A DNA stretch of 64,000 nt from positions 2,356,001 through 2,420,000 of the forward strand of contig JACCLO010000004.1 of assembly GCA_029448655.1 (NCBI GenBank). Reading direction: 5' to 3'. Each line of letters opens with the position of its first letter. Position 1 is the first letter of the stretch. The DNA comes from Wolfiporia cocos (Eukaryota > Basidiomycota > Agaricomycetes > Polyporales > Phaeolaceae). The position numbers and the translations under genes are program-made. Below the pieces are notes generated by a model, which saw only the letters and a program-made list of their open reading frames with translations, was not told the origin of the DNA and made no database searches. This document shows, one piece after another, positions 34,140-45,331 of the stretch.

Positions 34140-35500
34140 TCGCATGAGATCATGCGCCCGAGCAGTTGCCAAGTGCAGCGGCATATGCTATCCGAAGCGA
34201 GTGGCTTTCCTACGGTGAGATAGTCTATCGGTGGTCTACGATATACCGGGGACTGATGTACATCTTGATCATGATGCGTATGCCACCTCGTTTGGCATTC
34301 GAAGCACCATTGCTCATGGATATAATGCTACATTAAGTGAGTACGCCTTGCGGTACTAGTACCGATCATCGTTTCATGCGCCACTGGCACATATCTAACA
34401 ATCTAATGGTTATGGGGATCAACTCAACTAATACGAAGCCTCCAAAGTCATCGGATCAATGCATAGCGCAGCGTATTTTGACACCTGCATCGTTGTCGCA
34501 GACCTATCTGCGACCCCGGCATGTGCATGATATAGGAATAGTGCTTCTCTATGAATGTGTATTATTTACAGCTGCTCGTAATGGCCTCTGTCCATGAGTC
34601 TAGACTGGATCATATGTAGATAGTTACCGGCCATCGGTCACCAGTCATCGATATCTCATCTCTGAGTGCACCTGGTTAATTCACCGTGATACTTGTACGG
34701 TGCACGGCTTCCCTGAGGGAACTCCGAATAGCCTCTACTCGAGGCCATGACCGTATTCGGAAGCTCAAGGTAATACTCTGCTCGTAACTACTTGCTGAAA
34801 CCATTGTCATGGCAATCACAAACAGGATGTGAATATCACAAGGATATTTGGGTAGTAATGGGATGAGAACCCCAGCTTTGCTTGGTAGCCCGTGGAATGA
34901 TGGTGCGTTTTTGGAGATCGTCATCACGAGTGGGTTATGAGAATCACCCTGATGAGTATCCTGTCATCGCAGTAGAGACTCAAAGTCCAAACGTTTCAAG
35001 TCGTTTCAAGTTGATCAGGTTGTACGAGAATTCCGTGCCTTCGTCATCTACGAATATCTATCAGTGTCACTCTACAATGATCAGGTTGCGACAAATGGTA
35101 AAAATATCAGCGTCATCACCTACATAAGCTAGCCTAAGCATGTCACTCAGATCTACTGCAGTGTCTCGCAAAGCAGCAGTCATACAATTCGATAGTCAAG
35201 ATGTCATCGAGTCCATCCTCAGTACTCAGTAATCACCTTACTTTACGCAAGATCGAGATAAATGTGAGTTCGTGTGTCCCTGCATACTAGCTTGTATCTG
35301 AATAAGATTAGTGCTATTGCTTCGTTGCGTGCTCAGGTGAGCACACAGTTGCTGATAACTTGGACCGCTGAAGCCCTTCGAGCATATAGGGTTGATAATT
35401 TATGAGCACTTCATAATTTTGAATTGCGAGATTTGTGGCTGCTTGCAATATATTTGATAATTTTGAATTGCGAGATTTGTGGCTGCTTGCAATATATTTT
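34140..35500 (+). pseudogene. Truncated DUF6533 copy with its upstream region
   Basis: About 1.3 kb matching 40.13-41.2 kb (upstream region and 5' exons of DUF6533 copy B) in the same orientation, at roughly 75-80% by eye. Shared marks include GGCATTCGAAGCA, AGCCTCTACTCGAG, the first-exon ATGTC(A/G)TCGAGT(T/C)CATC and TGAGCACTTCATAA against TGAACACTTCATAA (the EHF part of the signature). It stops there: after 35413 the sequence becomes a 44 bp tandem duplication and all later exons are absent. A clear gene relic. Confidence 0.8.
35413..35500. repeat. 44 bp tandem duplication at the pseudogene break
   Basis: Two head-to-tail copies of a 44 bp unit beginning ATAATTTTGAATTGCGAGAT (35413 and 35457), essentially identical. 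It marks the point where homology to the intact DUF6533 gene ends. Confidence 0.85.
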
Positions 35501-35744
35501 CGTACCCCGCTCGGGTCCTCCCGAGTGGCAGCAGCCACATGCATCAGCAAGGCGAGATAGTAGATAAGCGTAGATAAAGTGACGTCAGACTGGTATACGT
35601 TATCAGACCGATTTACGCCGATAAAATATGTTTTCTATTTTGACCTCTGGGAAAATACCAAGGCATCCGGTAAACTGTTGCAAAGTCGCGGGTGGCATCT
35701 GGTGAATACTGGGAAACTCACAAAGGCATCTGGTGGGTAGAGTT
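35501..35744. other. Short spacer with repeated GGCATCTGGTG motif
   Basis: GGCATC(T/C)GGT(G/A) occurs at about 35663, 35693 and 35726, and again at 36480 beyond the inverted repeat. It may be the edge of a larger, decayed element that encloses the SINE pair. No coding sequence. Confidence 0.4.
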
Positions 35745-35862
35745 TCAGTCAATTATCTTAATCTGCCAACTGCCCTTCGCTTAAGAAATCGCAGTTGCGA
35801 GCTAGGTTTGCATGCAGATTAATTTGCTAACTGCAGCAGATTAATCTACTGTGACAATAAAA

Positions 35863-35948
35863 TGGTACCTCCCGGATTCGAACCAAGGACCTTAGCGCAG
35901 ATCAGAATAATAGCATCACAGCATAATTAGCCAACTGAGCCATATTGG
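35863..35948 (-). other. tRNA-like head of SINE unit, left arm
   Basis: On the minus strand the A box TGGCTCAGTTGG (35942-35931) and B box GGTTCGAATCC (35883-35873) both fit the Pol III consensus. The acceptor ends do not pair, so this is a tRNA relic or SINE head, not a working tRNA. Confidence 0.75.
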
Positions 35949-36240
35949 CAATAGTTACCCTGGACCAATCAAAATATTTATAACACAAATTTTACACACA
36001 ATTTTCGCAAATCATCAAGGCAACTAACTGCTCCAACAAGCATACAGAAATCAATGATAGTGGTAGCTTGATTTACCATGCTTGACCTGGAGCAACTCAC
36101 CATGGGAAAGCTGAATACACTGGAATCACAGATCTTTAGAGGCAGATTCATTTGTATTTGTGTTATGGATGATGTTAAACTGCGAAAATGAAGTTTACAA
36201 AATACTCTATATATCGCTTAAAATGGGGCAGACACTAGTT

Positions 36241-36327
36241 GCACTGTAGCTCAGTTGGCTAATGTATGCTGCGACGCTGTTATTCTCATCTGTGCTAAGG
36301 TCCTTGGTTCGAATCCGGGAGGTACCA
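36241..36327 (+). other. tRNA-like head of SINE unit, right arm
   Basis: A box TAGCTCAGTTGG (36247-36258) and B box GGTTCGAATCC (36306-36316) both match the Pol III consensus exactly. The 5' segment GCACTG and the 3' segment AGGTACC do not form an acceptor stem, which argues against a functional tRNA. Confidence 0.78.
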
Positions 36328-36445
36328 TTTTATTGTCACAGTAGATTAATCTGCTGCAGTTAGCAGATTAATCTGCGTGCAAACCTAGCTCGCAACTGCG
36401 ATTTCTTAAGCGAAGGGCAGTTGGCAGATTAAGATAATTGACTGA

Positions 36446-36860
36446 AGTCCCTCCTGGTGGATTGTTTCACAGTTGCAGAGGCATCTGGTGAAAGAGCCAC
36501 CAGTTGCCAGGCCTGCTGATCTACCATGGGGCAGACAGTATTCACTCAGACATTATATTGGGATAAATTGCCCAGACTGGTGATATATCCGGGCACTCGA
36601 GGTACGTCAGAATTTATTTATTGCGTGTGCTTACATAACATGAGTACTACAAATGGCACAAAAACTTGGGGAATGGAAGCAGGGCGGCACCAGCGCACGT
36701 CAGGGAGCCAGTACCGCTCACACCGCCAACCTTGTTCCTAAGCCATGCCATCACAGTTGCCTTGAAGCACACCGTGCCCATCCCCACAAGCATGACACCC
36801 CAGTCCTCGTGGCCCCACTCGCCCTGGGCCGCCCACTCATTGCAGCCATCTCTGCTGCCG
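36446..36860. other. Spacer, possible membrane-protein fragment on minus strand
   Basis: Minus-strand reading at about 36870-36650 gives EWGHEDWGVMLVGMGTVCFK, a hydrophobic stretch that looks like a relic of a coding exon. It is isolated, has no start or neighbours, and sits directly against the element at 36868. Not enough to call a gene. Confidence 0.3.
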
Positions 36861-36867
36861 CTGCCCA

Positions 36868-37781
36868 TGGGGAGGGGCAACCGTAGGGGAGCGGCAAATT
36901 CCGGATGTCCGGCGTCTATCACACGCCACAGTACATGCCGGACAGCTCTCACTGCGGCACGGGCTTGGCGCGCAGAGCGCGACGGTATCAATGTAAAGGC
37001 TCCTCACATAAAAACATTCATGCCTTGTGTCAGTGGGGTGTATTGCTCAGAACATTGAATACATCAATTTCTTCGGAACAGAATTTTGAGATAAAATCTG
37101 TACTGTACAATTTCGTACATCGCGCATGGCACACTGCAACTACAAGACAGTTTAACGGAAATGTGTTCCCAACGATTTCTGCGGAAAGGCAAACAGAATC
37201 AATCTGTGTACTAGGTTTTTGCTGTAGATCACTGTTGAAGGAGGAGATACCAATCCATCAATGTATGGGAGTATGATTTAGAATGCTTGCCAATCATGAT
37301 GTGAAAATCGATAGGACCCTCAGATCGCTCAGGTCGAAACTACACTATCAATAAAGCGCTCTTAGATTGTTACCTACCTACAGAATGAATGTACTTGTGA
37401 GGTGCAGAATATTTATGTGCCAGTGGTATGAATGTACCTGCCTTCCTAACTGGGATGCGAACGCCGCCACGTCGCGTTTGATGGCTCGATATCGTCGAGG
37501 AGTCGCTGGAAAGAACTGACAAAGATATCAAGGGCTCATTGTATGTTTCATTATATCTTGAGCATCTACGGAGCTTACATCTTGAATGAACGTTGCAGTA
37601 CATAGCCGTGTCTACAGTGGTGCTTAGGTACCGGCGCCGGTACAGGCTCAGGTCCCGATAGTACCAGCGTCAATAGCGCCACATTCGCAGTCTCGGCATC
37701 TAAATACCACATTGGGTAGGTGGTTCAGACTCCGACGTGATAAGCTCAGGACACATTTCTAGGCGGGGTTGCCCATCCCCA
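36868..37781. mobile_element. 0.9 kb terminal-inverted-repeat element, copy 2
   Basis: 914 bp. Left end TGGGGAGGGGCAACC; right end, reversed, TGGGGATGGGCAACC, giving a 15 bp inverted repeat with one mismatch. Flanked by the 7 bp direct repeat CTGCCCA (36861-36867 and 37782-37788). The inside is almost identical to copy 1 over ~830 bp (for example a single A/G change near 37737), so the two copies are recent. It keeps the complete right terminal repeat that copy 1 has lost. Encodes no recognised transposase. Confidence 0.8.
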
Positions 37782-37788
37782 CTGCCCA

Positions 37789-38601
37789 TGGGGAGCCAGC
37801 ACTGCACGTGGTTGAAAGTGCACGCACGTCAGGCATGATCTCGTCACCATGGCGGGGAACGACCTAAAAAGAGAAGGTGGCGGAGTGAGCCCAAACCGGA
37901 AGGTGGTGTGATACACACCTGGTTACGGAAAAGGGGTGTGTAGGGTCTATAGTCAAGGAACGAAAATGTACATACCTTACACGTTCACGTAATAAGCCTC
38001 ACAATATGTACGTGTGTAAGTGCTCGAGAAGGCCAATGTGCACAGGGACGATGGAGGGGTCTTCCCTGGAGGGATAGCTGATGTTCTGTGGGTCTTGCAG
38101 CGGGGTCTCAGGATCAACCAGGTGGTCCTCGCGTGCTGCAAATGCGATCCACTCGCGGTCAAGCGGCAACACAGACACGCCAGCGTCAAGGAGCCCGAGG
38201 CGCCGCACATCATCACGAGCGGGCCCAAGCATACGTCGGGTAGGACGGAGGGCGCCTTACACGCAGGCGGAAGCGCGCCCAACAACGTCGGCGGTAGTCA
38301 GCAAGAAGTCGAAAAAAGATGAACGTACGCACCAGCACGGCACCGGACAGCAAATACACATACAGAGAGCCGGTATGGTAGGGCAAAGGTATTATCGTCC
38401 ATTCATACTGTGCATGGCTCGTTAGCAAAAAAATCGAAGACTGAACGCACGCACCGGCACGGACCAGGGCGACGAATGCGCATACAGGGAGTGGTTCCAG
38501 AAGTAGTATGATGCATCGTTTATGCTGTGCATGGCCGATTAGTAAAATGTTGAAGGACCGTTGTGGTGAAGGGAAGAGAGCGACAAAGAAGATTCACCTA
38601 G
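37789..38601. other. Repeat-rich spacer with a possible gene fragment
   Basis: The minus strand at 38232-37999 reads LGLLDAGVSVLPLDREWIAF, then EDHLVDPETPLQDPQNIS, with coding-like composition but no start, no partner exons and no recognised domain; likely a relic. From 38315 to 38555 two diverged ~120 bp units follow each other (both contain GTGCATGGC(T/C) and (T/C)ACGCACC(A/G)GCACGG). Confidence 0.35.
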
Positions 38602-39717
38602 CACAGCGTGTTGAGCCTAAGTTTCGACTGGGAAAAACGCGGGTGAGGGGCCAGGTTGCACCCGCCGTCTACCCCAGATCGGGGATGTCTTCGACGTGGG
38701 TGAAGGGCCGGATTCCATCCACATTTTGCTAGGCGCAACCTAGGGGTGGGCGCAACCTGGGGAGAACGCGGGTGACTACGTGGGGATGACCCAGGACGAG
38801 CAGATCCTCTGGCCCTGCGATTCCACCCTTTTTGGCTACATTGCATCCCAATCCGGTAAATGGAAATAGATTTTATACGCTGCTCTTTCTGGAATATATA
38901 CACAAAAACAATACTACAGCACTACCGATATTTAGAGCTGCAGCGACGTTTCCACTGCCTGTATGCTCGTTGTTACACACTTATTGTCTCGCATACAACA
39001 CCTGAAGATCACAATTAGTGAGCTGGCGCGTATATGGTTGTCGAATACGATGATAACTCGCACCTTCATACATGCGCGCCTTTGTAGATAGTAAATTCAC
39101 ATATATATCAGTAGATGACTGCACCGAGAGAGAGAGAGAGACAACCATTTATATCCCGCAGTCAGTATCCTATGTACATGTGCGGCAGCTAACGAGAGCC
39201 ACGGTGAAAGTAAAGAGTATCGTAGTAAGGAGTAGGGTGGTGTGAGATGACTGCACCGAAATGCACGACATACCTAGACCCGAGAACCAGCCCTATTGTC
39301 GACGCGTTCAGCTGACACTATCAGCGTACTAAAGGTCAATATAAAATCAGTCACAGCAGGGGGATAGTGTCTTGCACATGTGCGGTGGAGCAAAGGCAGG
39401 GCAGAAGATGGTGTTCAAGAGCAAGAAGTGATTCAAAGTCCGACAGATGCTTTGCGCTGTAATGTCCACACGTCACAGACAATATCGAAGATGTCAGTCA
39501 GATGTCATGGTCCCCGTGTTGCAGCCCGTTGAGACACAGGTGTGGACCTGGCCCTACGTTTCGCCCAGAAAAAAGCGTATAAGCTCACGTTGTACCCGGG
39601 CAAAATGTAGGCGCAGGACCGAAGGTTGCAGCGGCGATGGAACCTGGGCGAAACCTGGCAGCTCCACAGAGTTTCGCCCAGGTTGCGCTAGCTGAAATTT
39701 AGGCCCAACACGCTGTG
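38602..39717. mobile_element. 1.1 kb CACTA-like non-autonomous element
   Basis: 1,116 bp with ~30 bp imperfect terminal inverted repeats: the left end begins CACAGCGTGTTGAGCCTAAG and the reversed right end CACAGCGTGTTGGGCCTAAA. It is flanked by TAG on both sides (38599-38601 and 39718-39720), a 3 bp duplication. CAC-type ends and a 3 bp duplication are typical of the CACTA/EnSpm group, so I assign it there tentatively. Subterminal copies of GCGCAACCT(A/G)GG lie near both ends. No transposase ORF. A (GA)n run is at about 39126. Confidence 0.68.
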
Positions 39718-39720
39718 TAG

Positions 39721-40945
39721 ACGGATGACTTATATACCGTGCAACAACGCTGTCAAACCTAGTACACCTAGTATAGCAGATGGACTACTCGATATAGTGA
39801 AGCTGCATCCCAGTGATGTCATTACATGGAACGAGCGCTTCGAGTGCATGTGACCATAAGCCATGTGCAACCTGCACAACCACTCTTGCAATTCATATGT
39901 CAGCCTGACTACTAAACGACAATTCTATACCAGTCGGATAATTAGTTTCCCAGTCACGCATTGAGTTTGACTGACACTTATAAAATGCCTTCAGAGTGGC
40001 GATTATATGCCACTCTGCTGTCGATCTTATCAGTGCTTATCTACAGAGATAAGATTCCTCTTTGATTGGCAAGTGCCTCCAGCACTGATAAGCCACCTCC
40101 AGCATAAGCCATCTCGCGTTTTGCTGATGTGCAAGGGCTAGGTATCATGATCATGATACGTATGTCAAATCTTTGGCATTCGAAGCATTATTGCTCGTGA
40201 ATATCAGGCTACATTAGGTTAGCACGCTTTCCGCAGCGTTGTCTTGACACCTTCATCATTGTGGCGGCAGATATATGTGCGACCCCGGAATAATCATATA
40301 GGACTAGATAATCATATAGGACTAGAATCTCTGTGATGTGCGTTCTTTCCAGTCGATTGAGATAGTTTCTGTTCAGGAGTCTAGATCGGATCATATGTGG
40401 GCTTCAACCTGATGGTTACCGGTTATTGGTCACCTCTGAGTACATCTGATAACTCACCGTCATACCTCTGCACGGTTTGGGTGATCCCGGATAGCCTCTA
40501 CTCGAGACCATGGTGGTCGGGAGCTTAAGGCGACACTGCTCGTAGCTACAAGCTAAGACTTGTACCGCCATGGCAGTCTCATACTAAATCTCACGAGGAC
40601 ATTTGGGCAGCAACGCGATGAGCCGCCAACTCCAACTTTGCTCGGTAGCCCCTGATATTATGGTATGTTTTGAAAATCGTCATCACAACTGCGCTGTGAA
40701 AGGCTTAAAATCATGCTATCATGGGGTCCAAAGTTCAAATAGATTGTGTGAGAGTTCTGTGCCTTTATCGCTTACTAATCTTTGTCAGTATCATTCTACG
40801 ATGATCAGGTTGCGCCACTGACAAACGGTAACCGGTAATTTCCGGTATCTATCACGGTCATAGCCTACATAAGCTAGCATAGGAGTAACACTCAGATGTA
40901 GTGCAGTGCTTTGTAAAGAAGCAGTTTCACAACTCCATAATCAAG
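39721..40945. promoter_or_regulatory. Duplicated upstream region of DUF6533 copy B
   Basis: From about 40.13 kb on, this matches the DNA upstream of the truncated copy at 34.1-35.2 kb, in the same orientation. It therefore belongs to the duplicated unit and likely includes the promoter. The left 400 bp (39.72-40.13 kb) is AT-rich and unrelated to anything recognised. Confidence 0.6.
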
Positions 40946-43713
40946 ATGTCGTCGAGTTCATCTGCATTGATCAACTTCCTTTATGAAGGCTGGAGACAAG
41001 TGTGAGTTCGTATATTTCTGCATACTAGCTTGTATCTGAGTTAGATGAGTGTATTTGATAACTATTGCTCTGTTGCGTGCTCAGGTGCGTACACATAGAT
41101 TGTCGATTACTTGGACCGCTCAAGCACCCAGCATATTAATAGTGTTGATATTTTATGAACACTTCATAACTTTGGATCGCGAATTTCGGTATATCTGGAA
41201 GCACCGCCTCACAGCTGCCACCGTACTCCTTCTCCTCAACCGGCAAATCTTGCTGTTGTATGCTGCATGGGCTATCTCGTCAACAGTCTCCGCATTTACA
41301 ATCACTGTCAGTACTTAGCTCATATTCTCGATGCGTATGACAAATCACAGTTATGACTTTCGTAGAGGTCGTTATGTCAAGCCCTGCCTCATCATTCCGC
41401 TCTTGGTCATACTCACGCCTTTCTTTATCGTAGTTGTCTAATTCTAACAATAGGCCAATATGTCGTTATCGCCTTCCTGAGCTTCGTCTTTGCGGGTGAG
41501 TCGCCTCTTCAATGATCAACGCCATGAGAGATCAGGTGCAATCATGATCCTTCAGCTTTCTGTGCTCTCAGAATCTATGCCGTTAGTGGTGGGAAGTGGC
41601 ATTACGCATTGATGGGCTTTGTTCTCGGCCTTTCATATCCAGGCGTAGTCTTGGTCAGTCACCATACCTCATGGGTATAGAATTCGTCGATGTGACAGTG
41701 CTCGATCAAGTATTATGCCGTCACGGTGAAAGATGCAGCAGTCACGGATTTAGGCAACATCGCGGCATGCACATGCAATGTTGCAGGGTATGGCGACGGC
41801 TTCCTGATGTGGGTAAGCGTGCCTTGATTCAGAGCGCAGCTAATAACCTCCAAGATGTACGTCTGCCGAGTAACCGTGATAGCCAGGTCCTTTACATGAA
41901 CTGTTGCTTAGCATCGGTAGTTGTATGCACATGCATCTTTCTAACAGAGCTTTCCGTGCTGCTTGCAACCTGGGTCTACACTTCCCAATGGAGAAAACAC
42001 ATGCAGCGATACGGCATGCGATCGTCGCTGATGACTACGTTGCTAATAGACGGTTAGCTGTCTTAAACAATCACTATTAGAATACTAGTGACAACTCCCT
42101 ATAGGCACAATATATTTCCTGCACGTTTTGATTCCCCGAAACACAGAATATGTTAATTGACACTCTTGCAGAGCCTTCCTGATACTCGCTGTGTTGGTTA
42201 CCGCGTCCAACTTCGCTCCAGCTCTAGGAGCAGGAAATGTAATCTCCTACGGTTCCTATAGAAGAGCCAGAGCTGACAACGACCAAAGGGTGGGGTATTT
42301 AGCACAGTATCCGCATTATTTAACACGTAAGAATGATCCGCTGCGTGGTTTGCGCCTGGACTTGGATGACTGAGCCACGCGACTGAAGTAGTGTTGCCGA
42401 AGTTCAGTTCGGTCCAGGTTCAGGGGGGTCTAGGGCTGAACCCAGAACCGAACCGACTGCAGGGAGCCTGAACCTGAACCTGAACCTGGACTGAACCTGG
42501 TGAACTGGTTCATCAGGTTCGGTTCATGGTTCGAACTAGGTTCGAACCACTAAGTTACTTGCTTCTATAGAGTGTAAAAATAATAATATAGACACCAACT
42601 TCATGCACCTTTCTATGTATACCAATTGCTCTCTATTGCCTACCTCATTCCTGGCACTATTGAACCCACTAAAGTAAACACACTTCAAGTTCTGCAGTGC
42701 CTCCATTTGGTGTCTATTGGGCTGAATTTCAAAGTGGCTCTTAATCTTGATTAGAGTGGTAAACATAAATTTTAGATGCACAATAATCACTCAAGGCAGC
42801 CATTTTGAGCAGTTCAGTAATCAGAGTTTATGATTGTGAATTAGCCTGAGGCAAACCTCAATAACAAACCATTCTTAGACAACACTGTATATAATCTAGG
42901 ATCATGGATATGAAGTGGAACATAATCTTCTACATTTCTTACTTCATCTGACAGCAACAAATGCAGCCCAGTGCCACAGAAAGCATGGTGATCCCAGCAT
43001 GGGGTTGAGCCCTTGCCATATTGGGAGACTAGAGTATATGAGTGCTGGTGCTTGCTATGGTGAAGCCAGCTATCCATAACTTACTGCAACAACACTATAG
43101 CAAAGATGGCATAAACATAATTGTAATTGATGCTTATCCACCAGTGGCTACACAGAATATGTTAATGCTATGTGGTTCAAGGTTCAGTCCGGTTCGAACC
43201 TGGTTCAAGGGTATTCATGACCCCCCTGAACCAAGAACCGAACCTTGATGTGAACCGGACCTGGACTGAACCTGAACCTAGGTTCGGTTCAGGCGGTTCA
43301 GGTTCTGAACCTTGGTTCTGAACTGAACTTCGGCAACACTAGACTGAAGACTTCCAAATATTCTGCTCTCCCGATTCATATTCAACTTGCAGCATGCTTC
43401 CTCTGTTCAAAACTTCGACGTCCAGTCAGACGAGCAATATCATGGGTCATCTGAAGATGGATTCCACACGATCTCGACGCTCCAATCGAGTGTTAAATTT
43501 GCTGGCGGCGCAATGGGCAATCTGGGTGCTCCGCTCAATCACGGTAGTCTCAGACATTCCACTGCCGATGACGAAGACTGGGAGAACATGACATGTAACG
43601 AGGATATAGTGAGCCTCTACGTATCGGCAAAATCTGAAATCTGCTTAATGCAGAGTGTATACAGGGAGTGGAATACGCAGAATCTGAAGAACTTGGTACA
43701 CAAACAATTCTAA
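40946..43713 (+). CDS. DUF6533 multi-pass membrane protein (copy B), with transposon in an intron
   Basis: The ATG at 40946 starts MSSSSSALINFLYEGWRQ; the signature exon (about 41139-41308) reads VLIFYEHFITLDREFRYIWK and RLTAATVLLLLNRQILLLYA. Further exons: QYVVIAFLSFVFA (about 41460), FCALRIYAVSGGKWHYALMG (about 41556), LSVLLATWVYTSQWRKHMQR with SSLMTTLLIDG, and LAVLVTASNFAPALGAG (about 42185). The last exon starts near 43350: PNILLSRFIFNLQHASSVQN, KFAGGAMGNLGAPLNH, stop at 43713. The final intron contains a 953 bp hAT-like element (own entry). If the intron is spliced at the right-hand acceptor the protein stays whole, so I keep it as CDS, but loss of function is possible. Seven or so membrane helices are expected for the family; role unknown. 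Confidence 0.7.
42389..43341. mobile_element. 953 bp hAT-like non-autonomous transposon
   Basis: Perfect 22 bp terminal inverted repeat (TAGTGTTGCCGAAGTTCAGT plus TC) at both ends, flanked by the exact 8 bp duplication GACTGAAG (42381-42388 and 43342-43349). An 8 bp duplication and a TAGTGTTGCC-type end are hallmarks of the hAT superfamily. Both subterminal zones (about 42410-42550 and 43170-43325) are packed with GGTTC/GAACC motifs in both orientations, as in hAT elements where they act as transposase-binding sites. The AT-rich centre has only short ORFs (minus, up to 84 codons) with no transposase domain, so it would need a transposase supplied from elsewhere. Confidence 0.9.
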
Positions 43714-44452
43714 GAGATGCATACGACGTCGTGAACACAGTGGCGAATGTCACAGCCTGATAAGTTCTGCACATATCCTCAATGATTCTTCAGTAAGTGT
43801 CATATGAATGGTCTTAACGCATTCGCGGAAGTTTATGTGTCTCTACAGCTGTGTAATCGAGTTTTCTGTGTAATACCAGAACGGACGCACCTTGTCGAGA
43901 TTGGTTCACTGGGAATATGAGCTGATACAATCCGATCGCTAACAGTCATATTGGCCGGCGCCGAAGCAAGAGGCATTGATGATGTATTTGACTCAGGAGT
44001 TGTACAGGCACCTATGCGTGCGGAAATAACACCATTTTGTTGAATGGGATACAATTTTGCTGGACCGGTTGATGAGTTGGACAGACCTTCACCTGCTAGC
44101 CACCAGCGTAGTCCGATACGATCTGCAGATGGCTCCTCGGTGTAGTAATACCTATTATATCCTACTGCTATGTCCAAGCTGGTGTTCAAAGAGTGATTGG
44201 GTCCACAGCGTTTGGCTGAGCCACGCTTCCTTTTGAAACGCAGCCGCCTTACAGTAATTAGCTTTATGATTCTGGCGTTTATGAATACATCGTTATGACG
44301 GTAGTGGCGGCGATATCAATGTGCATTGTGCAGGTAAAACTACGAATATGGGCCATTCCAAGCTATTTTACACATGATCATTTTACAAGTCTCATGTCAT
44401 TTTGAAGTAGCCAGCTGGTGCTGCTGGGATCAGCTCATCAATAGGAGTACAT
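43714..44452. other. Spacer; one unplaced minus-strand ORF
   Basis: The minus strand at 44189-43833 has an open 118-codon frame (contains TEEPSADRIGLRWWLAGEGL) in AT-rich DNA, but it opens with TTG, has no ATG, and no recognised domain. It might be an exon of an unknown gene. Otherwise nothing seen. Confidence 0.3.
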
Positions 44453-44561
44453 GCTGCTTCAATATGATCGATTTACATGCCGAGAACTTCGGAGTGGCAT
44501 GAATCACGTGGAATGTGCTCACGTGGGGCTCGCATGTCGAGCCGAGCTGCCTTCCTGTTGC
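44453..44561. repeat. ~110 bp direct repeat, left copy
   Basis: About 90% identical, same orientation, to 48487-48599 in the ATG15 upstream region. Shared stretches include TGATCGATTTACATGCCGAG, AACTTCGGAGTGGCAT, AATCACGTGGAATGTGCTC and GCCTTCCTGTTGC. No ATG15 sequence follows this copy. Confidence 0.85.
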
Positions 44562-45331
44562 TCTCTTGGCGACCGCCAGGTTGTAACAAAGTCAAAGTTA
44601 TATAAACGGCAAAAGCGTCGATGTCAAACGAGTCAAACTACACTCCCGCAGTGTCATATAGATTATGTTTGTCCATGCTAGCTTGGTTTGTTCCTGGAAG
44701 TCGTGCCCCCACTCCCTTCTCCACCTCTATGACCCACAGAATACGCTGACGCCCTCAGAAGTCGACCCATCTCCACACCAAGTCGCGACGGAAGCAGAGC
44801 CATCCCTTCAGATCCGTGCCCACCTCGCGCTCCCATCGGATGCATCAATGGACGAGGAACGATGAGCGACACTCCTCTGCCGTCTAACGAGCCGTAGAGT
44901 GCCTGGCTGCCTATCACTGACGTGACAGCACTCGCGAGACGTTGCGCAGACGGAAGCATGGGTTGGGTATTTAGCGGCTCGGATGCCAATGAGGGATTGG
45001 CCAGTAGCATGGCGGATGGCTGACTGGCAGAGGTAAGGGAGGAGTCGAGCACCACACGGACGTATATGGCTGGATGCAGTGAGGGTGCAAGTTCCAAACA
45101 CATCGATTTTTATTGTTGGAGTGCCATAGCATGCGTAGGATCCTCTGTGTTGCTCATCATCCATGACCCATCACGCTTTCAGCCACAGAGCGCAACCCCG
45201 ACGGTCGGTGTACGATCACACTGCTTCTGTGGTCTCGAGTTGGCATCCAGGACGTCTGAAGCGCAGTATCTGATTTACGTGTCTGTATATACGACCCATG
45301 AGTGGGCAAATGGCATGGTGGAGTGAGTCGA

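Larger units (their letters stand above)
35745..36445. mobile_element. Inverted pair of tRNA-derived SINE-like units
   Basis: Left arm 35745-~35945 is the reverse complement of right arm ~36240-36445. Each arm has a tRNA-related head facing inwards and a shared ~120 bp body facing outwards (ends TCAGTCAATTATCTTAATCT and its complement). The centre (~290 bp) is AT-rich and unrelated between arms. Pol III boxes are intact in both arms, see the two tRNA-like entries. Confidence 0.78.

Noticed and set aside
35863..36327. Two tRNA gene candidates with perfect Pol III boxes
   Set aside because: The acceptor stems do not pair in either copy and both lie inside an inverted repeat, so they are SINE-like heads and not working tRNAs.
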